Positions 25,322 through 34,014 of a DNA stretch of 34,014 bases are shown here, one piece after another. A program made the position numbers and the translations under genes. The stretch is from Microcaldota archaeon (GTDB taxonomy: Archaea; Micrarchaeota; Micrarchaeia; Micrarchaeales; Micrarchaeaceae): assembly GCA_028867285.1 (NCBI GenBank), contig JAGWGP010000002.1:1-34014 (forward strand), read 5' to 3'. Each line of letters begins with the position of its first letter. Position 1 is the stretch's first letter. The notes under the pieces are model-generated. The model did no database searches and was not told the DNA's origin. It saw only the letters and a program-made list of their open reading frames with translations.

Positions 25322-26154
25322 AGGAGCTTTGCGGCCAGGTAGTTGGGCGCGGCCATCCCGGGTATCGGATTCAGCTCCACTATGTCCATTCCGATCACCT
25401 TTTTCTTCTTCAGAACAGCCCGCAGTATCTCCTTCAGCTCGTGGAACCTCATGCCGTCCGGCTCGGGGGTCCCTGTGCTCGGCATCTCGCTCGAGTCCAG
25501 CACGTCCAGGTCGATCGTCAGGTATATGCTGTCCTCAGTGTTGTCTATTATCGACTTTATTATCCTCTCCCTGGTCATCCCGTGCATCTTCATCATGGTG
25601 AGCACATCCTTCCTCTTGTCCGCGCCCTCCTCCATGCTCCTTATCCCCACGCTGTAGGTGCCTTTGCACAGCTCCCTGGCCCTCGCCATCACGCAGGCGT
25701 GGCAGTACCTGGATCCCTGGTAGCTCTCCCTGGAGTCGGAGTGCGCGTCGAACTGGAGCACGCTGAACTTCTTGCTTACCCTTGAGAGGGCGCTTATCGA
25801 GCCCACCGATATGGTGTGCTCACCCCCTATCAGCACGGGTATCTTCCTGTCGTCGAGTATGACCCTTACCTCGCTCTCTACCCTTTTGACCATGTTGTCC
25901 GGGGAGCTGTAGTCCGGCGCCAGCTCATCGGTTGTGAATATCCCTATCTTGCTTATGTCCTTGCCCAGTTCCTCGCTGTACAGCTCCACGGTCCTGCTCG
26001 CCTCTATCATCGCGTGCGGCCCCTCCCTCGACCCCGCCTTGTACGTGGAGGTGGAGTCGTACGGCACTGGCACTATCACAACCCTTGCCTTCTTGTAGTC
26101 CTGGTCCTCCAGCCCGAACATGTTGTACGGCGGGAGCGCGTTGAGCAGCTTCAT
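25291..26154 (-). CDS. agmatinase/arginase (ureohydrolase) family
   Basis: VPYDSTSTYKAGSREGPHAMIEAS, LIGGEHTIS, QFDAHSDSR, LTIDLDVLDSSEMPSTGTPEPDG, GMDIVELNP. Confidence 0.93.
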   Translation of the reverse strand: MKLLNALPPYNMFGLEDQDYKKARVVIVPVPYDSTSTYKAGSREGPHAMIEASRTVELYSEELGKDISKIGIFTTDELAPDYSSPDNMVKRVESEVRVILDDRKIPVLIGGEHTISVGSISALSRVSKKFSVLQFDAHSDSRESYQGSRYCHACVMARARELCKGTYSVGIRSMEEGADKRKDVLTMMKMHGMTRERIIKSIIDNTEDSIYLTIDLDVLDSSEMPSTGTPEPDGMRFHELKEILRAVLKKKKVIGMDIVELNPIPGMAAPNYLAAKLLYLTLGFAFS

Positions 26155-27281
26155 CTTATCAGTCCGAGTTCCTTGAAAAGCTTCGAATAGAACTTATTAA
26201 CGTTTGATATGTAGAAGTTCTTAAGCGTTTCAGTGTCGCTTATGTACCTCGCCTTGTTGCGCGCCCTGAGTATCTCTATCACCTTTGCGGGCAGCGCTGC
26301 CTCGTCCTCCACCACGCACATGCGCCTCACCTCCTCCGGTATAGGAGAGTAAGACGGCAGCACCACTGGCGTGCCCAGGGCAAGGCTCTCCAGCGCTATT
26401 ATGCCCAGCCCCTCCCTCTCGGACATGTGGAGCAGCATCTTCGCCCCCTTCATCGCCCTGTAGAGGTTGTCCTTCTGCCTCTCGCTGTAGAACTTCCTGA
26501 TCTCCACTATGTTGCCCAGCCCCATGGCGGCTATCTGCCTCCTTATGCCGGCCTCCTCCGGCCCCTCACCTATTATCAGAACCCTGAGGCCCTTCACTCC
26601 CCTCGACACCGACCTCACCACGTCGATCAGCTTGTCCACCCTCTTCTCCTTTATCAGCCTGCCGGAGAATATTATCGTGTCGGTCTGCCTCGCCCTTATC
26701 GCCCTCATCTTCCTGTCGTCTATTATCGGGGAGAACACGTGTATCCTCGACCTCGGTATGCCCATGCGCTCCAGCCCATCCGCGGTTAGCGTGGAGTTGG
26801 CTACGTAAGAGTCCCCCGACGTTATGAACGCCGATGCGTATGCGCTTGCGAGCCCCCCGGTTATCGGCCCGAGATAGTCGACCCAGTAGTCCCTGTCCCA
26901 CACCTCCACCACGTCGAGCACGAGCTTAGCCCCGGTAAGCATGCAGTACAGCTTTATCAGCGGCAGGTGCAGCACCGGGAACTCGTTCGCGTATACAACG
27001 TCGAACCTGTAACTGAACAGCCTGAACATACCAAGCCCGAATACCATCGCCTCCCTTATTGACCTCCTCCCGTGCCTGTAGAACTTCTCCCTCGTTATCT
27101 GGTGGAACGTGTGGTAGCGTATGCCGTTGCTGGTGAACTCCTCCCTCATCCCCGGCCACCTGAACGAGAAGAAGTGCAGCTCGTGCTCCTTGGCGAGCTC
27201 CCTCGCCTCTATGCTCTCCACTAGCTCCAGCCCGCCAACGTGCCACGGGTACGCCGCATCGGATACGAACGCGATCCTCAT
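26151..27281 (-). CDS. glycosyltransferase, GT4-like family
   Basis: MRIAFVSDAAYPWHVGGLELV; IIFSGRLIKEKRVDKLIDV; LRVLIIGEGPEEAGIRRQIAAMGL; EREGLGIIALESLALGTPVVLPSYSPIPE. Confidence 0.93.
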   Translation of the reverse strand: MRIAFVSDAAYPWHVGGLELVESIEARELAKEHELHFFSFRWPGMREEFTSNGIRYHTFHQITREKFYRHGRRSIREAMVFGLGMFRLFSYRFDVVYANEFPVLHLPLIKLYCMLTGAKLVLDVVEVWDRDYWVDYLGPITGGLASAYASAFITSGDSYVANSTLTADGLERMGIPRSRIHVFSPIIDDRKMRAIRARQTDTIIFSGRLIKEKRVDKLIDVVRSVSRGVKGLRVLIIGEGPEEAGIRRQIAAMGLGNIVEIRKFYSERQKDNLYRAMKGAKMLLHMSEREGLGIIALESLALGTPVVLPSYSPIPEEVRRMCVVEDEAALPAKVIEILRARNKARYISDTETLKNFYISNVNKFYSKLFKELGLIR

Positions 27282-27307
27282 CAGAAACCAGCGATATCTT
27301 TCGGTAG

Positions 27308-27323
27308 GGTATATTTTTATACC
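27308..27323. promoter_or_regulatory. palindromic TATA region GGTATA-TTTT-TATACC in the divergent glycosyltransferase/aminopeptidase promoter
   Basis: Exact 6-bp inverted repeat around TTTT, between divergent starts at 27281 and 27350. Confidence 0.55.
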
Positions 27324-27349
27324 TGTATTCTTATTAGTAAACCGATGAA

Positions 27350-29896
<2,547 letters not shown>

Positions 29897-29962
29897 CAAT
29901 CCTGTACGGCCAACCCCAGCAAACCTAGGCCCATATGTCCACAGAACATCAAATATCGCTAT

Positions 29963-29983
29963 TTGTGGACATTATGTCCACAA
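29963..29983. promoter_or_regulatory. 21-bp palindrome TTGTGGACAT-T-ATGTCCACAA plus an extra ATGTCCACA at 29935-29943 (candidate operator of fic)
   Basis: Exact inverted repeat directly upstream of TATA-like CTTAAATAT (29986-29994). Confidence 0.65.
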
Positions 29984-30015
29984 GTCTTAAATATCTTGAT
30001 GTTGTAGCCATATAC

Positions 30016-30924
30016 GTGTCATTTATAGAGAAACAGAGGCACGGAAAACACCACTATTACTATGTGGTCAAGAATGTCAGGGTATCCCCTACAAAAACGA
30101 AGAAGATAAGGATATTCCTGGGCAGAGAGGTTCCAAGCCATGCAGAGCTGCAAAGGCACCTAATGGAACTTGAGAAGAGGTCCGCATCTGGATACGATGG
30201 CAAGTGGCTATCCAAAGGGCTGATGGGGCGGCTGGAGGACCTGAGGTCGTCCGTAGCTGTGTTCAATAAGACGCCTGGCGAGGCGTTGCCAAAGGATTTT
30301 CTGGTGCGCTACACATACAATACTAACGCTATCGAGGGAAGCAAACTGACGCTAAGGCAGACAGCACTGGTTCTCTCAGACAGGATGGCGCCTGAAGGGG
30401 CCAGAACCGAAGACGTGATAGAGGCCCTGAACTCCTCTGATGCGTGGGAATTTGTAAAAAAGTACAAAGGAAAACTCGATAAGAAGTTCGTATGCAAAGT
30501 CCAGTACGAACTGACGAAAAATACTTCCTGCAGGATCCAGGGGGATTACAGGGACAGCGATGTGCGGATAATCGGCTCTGGGCATATCCCTCCAAGGCCC
30601 TCAGAGGTACCGGCTCTCATGCAAAAACTTTTCGAAGAATATGGTAGAATGAAGAAGGAACTCCATCCGATAGAACTAGCCACGCTGATGCACAATAAGC
30701 TAGTTAAGATACACCCGTTTACAGATGGCAATGGAAGGACCTCGAGGCTCCTGATGAACTGGATTCTGCTGCGCAACCGCTTTCCTGCGGTGGTGATAGA
30801 AGTTGCAAACAAGGAAAAATACTACTCGTGCATAGAGCATGCAGACCGGGGCGACCAGAAGCATTTCTCCGTGTTCTTGGCAGAGCAGATGCTCGGGCAA
30901 TATACCGCAGTATTGCCTGGCTAG
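30016..30924 (+). CDS. Fic-domain protein (predicted AMPylase/NMP-transferase) with N-terminal inhibitory-helix motif
   Basis: HPFTDGNGRTSRLLMN Fic motif; TNAIEG matches the inhibitory motif (S/T)xxxE(G/N). GTG 30016 preferred to the ORF-track start 29935, which places a TATA box and palindrome inside the ORF. Confidence 0.88.
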   Translation: MSFIEKQRHGKHHYYYVVKNVRVSPTKTKKIRIFLGREVPSHAELQRHLMELEKRSASGYDGKWLSKGLMGRLEDLRSSVAVFNKTPGEALPKDFLVRYTYNTNAIEGSKLTLRQTALVLSDRMAPEGARTEDVIEALNSSDAWEFVKKYKGKLDKKFVCKVQYELTKNTSCRIQGDYRDSDVRIIGSGHIPPRPSEVPALMQKLFEEYGRMKKELHPIELATLMHNKLVKIHPFTDGNGRTSRLLMNWILLRNRFPAVVIEVANKEKYYSCIEHADRGDQKHFSVFLAEQMLGQYTAVLPG

Positions 30925-31181
30925 CCTGCTGGATGCAAGGCTGAAGCTCTTTAAGGCACCCCATGGGCAGTCCAACGCAACCTTTATAAGCATTGATTTC
31001 TTAAACAATATTAGGGTTAATGAAAGACGTAACACTAAGCTGATGGTGTATTCGATGGCAATTTACGCTTCTTATTCAGGTTTTGGGCAACGCCCAGATA
31101 CTCTAGATAGAGATAGCCTTGGCACCGAAAACCGCGCTTAATCCTTACGCCCTTTGTTGACTCGAAACAAGAGTTGATAAA

Positions 31182-32660
31182 ATGGCAAAGACATACATTG
31201 ACATAGTCAAGTACATGGTAGAGGCCAAGTTCGAGATACTTGGTTTGGTAGAGAAGCCCGACATAATCGGTGCCGTATTCGGCCAGACGGAGGGTCTTCT
31301 GGGCGGCGACCTCGACCTGAGGGAGCTGCAGAAGAACGGCAAGATCGGCAGGATAGAGATCGAGACCCAGAACCAGGGCAACAAGACCTTCGGAAGGCTG
31401 TTCCTCCCCTCATCGTTGGGGAGGGTCGAGACCTGCATACTCGGCGCGGCGATAGAGTCGGTCGACAGGGTTGGCCCGTTCGACACGTCGTTCAAGATAA
31501 ACAAGATAGAGGACACCAGGAGCAACAAGAGGCAGAAGATAGTCGCAAGGGCGAAGGACCTGCTCAAGAACCTGCTCACAACCGAGATACCGGACAGCAA
31601 GGAGATAAGCGAGCTGGTGGAGGGGGAGGTCAAGTCCAGCGTGGTGACCACTTACGGCCCCGACGCTCTGCCCGCCGGTCCGGGCATAAAGGAAAACGAC
31701 GAGCTGATCCTCGTCGAGGGAAGGGCAGACGTGATCAACCTCCTGAAGAACGACATAACCAACTGCATAGCGGTCGGCGGAGCTATCGGAGTAATACCCA
31801 AGACGATAATAGATCTGAGCAAGTCCAAGGACACCGTGCTGTTCGTGGACGGAGACAGGGGAGGCGACATGATAATACGCGCACTATCGAACGCGGCAGA
31901 GATAGACTTCATTGCGAGGGCCCCCGACGGGAAGGAGGTCGAGGAGCTGACCAGGAAGGACATAATCAAGGCGCTGAGGTCCAGGGTGCCGCTGGACCAG
32001 GCCGTGAGGCACAGGAACGGCGGAGGCGACCGCGACAGGGGAAGGGACGACTTCAGGCAGAGGCAGCAGGAGCAGTTCAACCAGAGGAGACAGCCCCCCA
32101 TGCAGCCCCAGCAGCCCGAGGCCCCGAGGCCGCAGCAGCCGATGGACGACAGGCAGCCGATACTGAGCCCCACAGACATATCGAGGAGGATGCACGGCAA
32201 GTCCGCGGAGGAGCCGAGGCTGCACCTTGAGCCCATAGAGCGCCCGTCCGAGAGGAGGGGATCGCTCGGCATAAAGGACATGGAGGGCAGGGAGGACAGC
32301 GAGCTCGACATACCTACGCTGGGCAGCAGCAAGCCCCCGGCGGCGCCACAGGGCGCACCTGGCATCGAGGCAGAGCAGAAGTACATAGACGCGCTCTCAG
32401 AGCTGCACAACTCGCTCAGGGGCAGGATATACGACTCTGCGGGTAACGTCATATCTGAGGTCCCGATAAGGGAGCTGATCCAGACGATACAGGACGGCAC
32501 CGGCATCAGCGTCATCGTCTTCGACGGCATAATAACCCAGAGGCTCATAGAGCTGGCGAACAAGCAGGGCATCAGGTCCGTGTACGGCATAAGGGCGGGC
32601 CAGATATCCAAGAGGTTCGACAACATGCTGCTCTTCACCAAGGAGCTCGGAAAGATCTGA
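31182..32660 (+). CDS. dnaG: archaeal DnaG-type primase (Toprim)
   Basis: KYMVEAKFEILGLVEKPDIIGAVFGQTEGLLGGDLDLRELQKNGKIGRIEIE; LILVEGRADVINLLK; TVLFVDGDRGGDMI; Q/P-rich linker; C-terminal IVFDGIITQRLIELA. Confidence 0.95.
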   Translation: MAKTYIDIVKYMVEAKFEILGLVEKPDIIGAVFGQTEGLLGGDLDLRELQKNGKIGRIEIETQNQGNKTFGRLFLPSSLGRVETCILGAAIESVDRVGPFDTSFKINKIEDTRSNKRQKIVARAKDLLKNLLTTEIPDSKEISELVEGEVKSSVVTTYGPDALPAGPGIKENDELILVEGRADVINLLKNDITNCIAVGGAIGVIPKTIIDLSKSKDTVLFVDGDRGGDMIIRALSNAAEIDFIARAPDGKEVEELTRKDIIKALRSRVPLDQAVRHRNGGGDRDRGRDDFRQRQQEQFNQRRQPPMQPQQPEAPRPQQPMDDRQPILSPTDISRRMHGKSAEEPRLHLEPIERPSERRGSLGIKDMEGREDSELDIPTLGSSKPPAAPQGAPGIEAEQKYIDALSELHNSLRGRIYDSAGNVISEVPIRELIQTIQDGTGISVIVFDGIITQRLIELANKQGIRSVYGIRAGQISKRFDNMLLFTKELGKI

Positions 32661-33706
32661 TGACCAAGGTGCTGAGGGTCAACCCCCTCAATCCCTCCGC
32701 TGACGCGATAAGGGAGGCAGCGGAAGCGATAGTCGGGGGCGGGACGGTGGCATTTCCCACCGAGACCGTCTACGGCATAGGGGCAAACGCGTTCGACGCA
32801 GAGGCAGTCAAGAAGGTATTCAAGATAAAGGGGAGGCCGTCTGACAATCCCGCGATAGTGCACATATCCTCAATCGACCAGCTCAAGGACGTTGCCGCGC
32901 CGGTGAGCGGGGAGCTGCTCGAGAAGTTCAGGGTGCTGTGGCCCGGCCCCATAACATTTGTCCTCAAGGGAAACGGGGAGCTGCCGGAGGAGGTGACCGC
33001 TGGCCTTGACACGGTCACAGTGAGGATGCCGGCGCACACCGTCGCCCTGAGGCTGATAGACGCGGCGAAGGTCCCGATAGCCGCGCCTAGCGCAAACATA
33101 TCCGGCAGGCCGAGCGCAACATCAGCAGCGCACGTGATAGAAGACCTTGACGGGAAGGCGGACTTCATAATCGACGGCGGCAACACGATGTTCGGGCTCG
33201 AGTCCACGATAATAGACCTGACCTCCGAGAGGCCTAAGCTCCTCAGGCCCGGAGCCTACACCGTGGAGGAGCTCAAGAGATATTTCCCAGATCTCGACAC
33301 ATCTGAGATAATACTGTCGGAGAACGAGGCGCCGATATCCCCTGGCCTCAAGTACAGGCACTACGCGCCGGACAAGCCGATGGTCGTAGCGAGCGACGAT
33401 ATGATTATCAAGGCCGCAAGCGAGCTGAAGGGCAAGAGGATACTTTTCATATGCAGCACGGAGACCGCCAAGTCCCTTCCGAAGGATTCCTTGGCCATAG
33501 ACCTCGGCAGCAGGGCAGACCTCTACAGGGTGGCCCAGAATCTGTTCGACTCCATCAGGAAGATCGACAAGAGCGACGCGAAGATGGCGGTCATCGAGCG
33601 GTTCCCCGAGCGAGGCATAGGCCTTGCGCTGATGAACAGGATAAGCAAGGCCGCGGGCATGCGCCTCGCCGACTCGGTGGAATCGATAGAAAAGCTGCTG
33701 AAGTAG
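32660..33706 (+). CDS. sua5: Sua5/YrdC threonylcarbamoyl-AMP synthase
   Basis: GGGTVAFPTETVYGIGANAFD, IFKIKGRPSDNPAIVHI-like KVFKIKGRPSDNPAIVHI, APSANISGRPSATSAAHV, SPGLKYRHYAP Sua5 linker/C-domain. Confidence 0.95.
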   Translation: MTKVLRVNPLNPSADAIREAAEAIVGGGTVAFPTETVYGIGANAFDAEAVKKVFKIKGRPSDNPAIVHISSIDQLKDVAAPVSGELLEKFRVLWPGPITFVLKGNGELPEEVTAGLDTVTVRMPAHTVALRLIDAAKVPIAAPSANISGRPSATSAAHVIEDLDGKADFIIDGGNTMFGLESTIIDLTSERPKLLRPGAYTVEELKRYFPDLDTSEIILSENEAPISPGLKYRHYAPDKPMVVASDDMIIKAASELKGKRILFICSTETAKSLPKDSLAIDLGSRADLYRVAQNLFDSIRKIDKSDAKMAVIERFPERGIGLALMNRISKAAGMRLADSVESIEKLLK

Positions 33707-34013
33707 CTACTCCTTGATTACCTTCGGCAGCTTGACCCCCCTCTGCCCCGTGTACATTCCGGAGTAGACGTTGGAGACCCTGCTGCTCGCCTTTATGAAC
33801 ACTATGTGGGCGAACCTCTGCATGGGCTTTATAGCTATCTTGTACGGCGCGTTGTTGACCACCTCAAGGGTTATGGTACCGCTGAACCCCGCGTCTATTA
33901 TCGTAGGCGGCATCGAGAGCCCGTGCCTGGCCCAGGTGCTCCTGAGCTCCACGAAGCCCACCAAGTCGTCGGGCACTGATATCTGCTCCTTGGTTGTGAG
34001 CAGCACCTGCTCC
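33707..34013 (-). CDS. dcd: dCTP deaminase, 5' partial (runs off the window end)
   Basis: VGFVELRSTWARHGLSMPPTIIDAGFSGTITLEVVNNAP, MQRFAHIVF, YTGQRG; reading frame open to the window edge. Confidence 0.9.
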   Translation of the reverse strand, partial: EQVLLTTKEQISVPDDLVGFVELRSTWARHGLSMPPTIIDAGFSGTITLEVVNNAPYKIAIKPMQRFAHIVFIKASSRVSNVYSGMYTGQRGVKLPKVIKE

Positions 34014-34014
34014 T

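Noticed and set aside
31652-32863. 403-aa minus-strand ORF opposite dnaG/sua5
   Set aside because: Shadow ORF antisense to two clear conserved proteins; low-complexity Ser/Leu composition.

Overview
This is a gene-dense, fairly GC-rich archaeal chromosome segment. The archaeal markers are GGGP synthase, Spt5, archaeal-type DnaG, Trm5-like and NFACT proteins, and TATA/BRE promoters. The compact, split or truncated proteins are compatible with a DPANN/Micrarchaeota-like lineage, but that is inference. I support about 32 protein genes and two tRNA-Val genes (CAC and GAC anticodons). Recognisable loci are: a wHTH-grpE-dnaK-dnaJ chaperone operon, scpA/scpB, Trm5-like, spt5-rpl11, a ProDH-like/epimerase/GGGPS/NFACT/RNase Z/tRNA-Val run, PadR plus a divergent micro-ORF, amt, agmatinase, a glycosyltransferase, an M1 aminopeptidase, Fic, dnaG, Sua5 and a partial dcd. 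The observations most worth a second look are: (i) a non-HrcA regulator heading a grpE-dnaK-dnaJ operon, with a perfect palindrome upstream and a DnaJ lacking its C-terminal substrate-binding region; (ii) an unexplained block at 12.5-17.3 kb with a degenerate HAD-like/coiled-coil protein divergent from a 696-aa helical protein; (iii) an NFACT/RqcH homolog lacking NFACT-R, just upstream of RNase Z and a tRNA; (iv) perfect inverted repeats at the PadR and Fic promoters; (v) a PEP-synthase-like protein with inverted domain order. All family calls come from reading motifs by eye; no searches were run.
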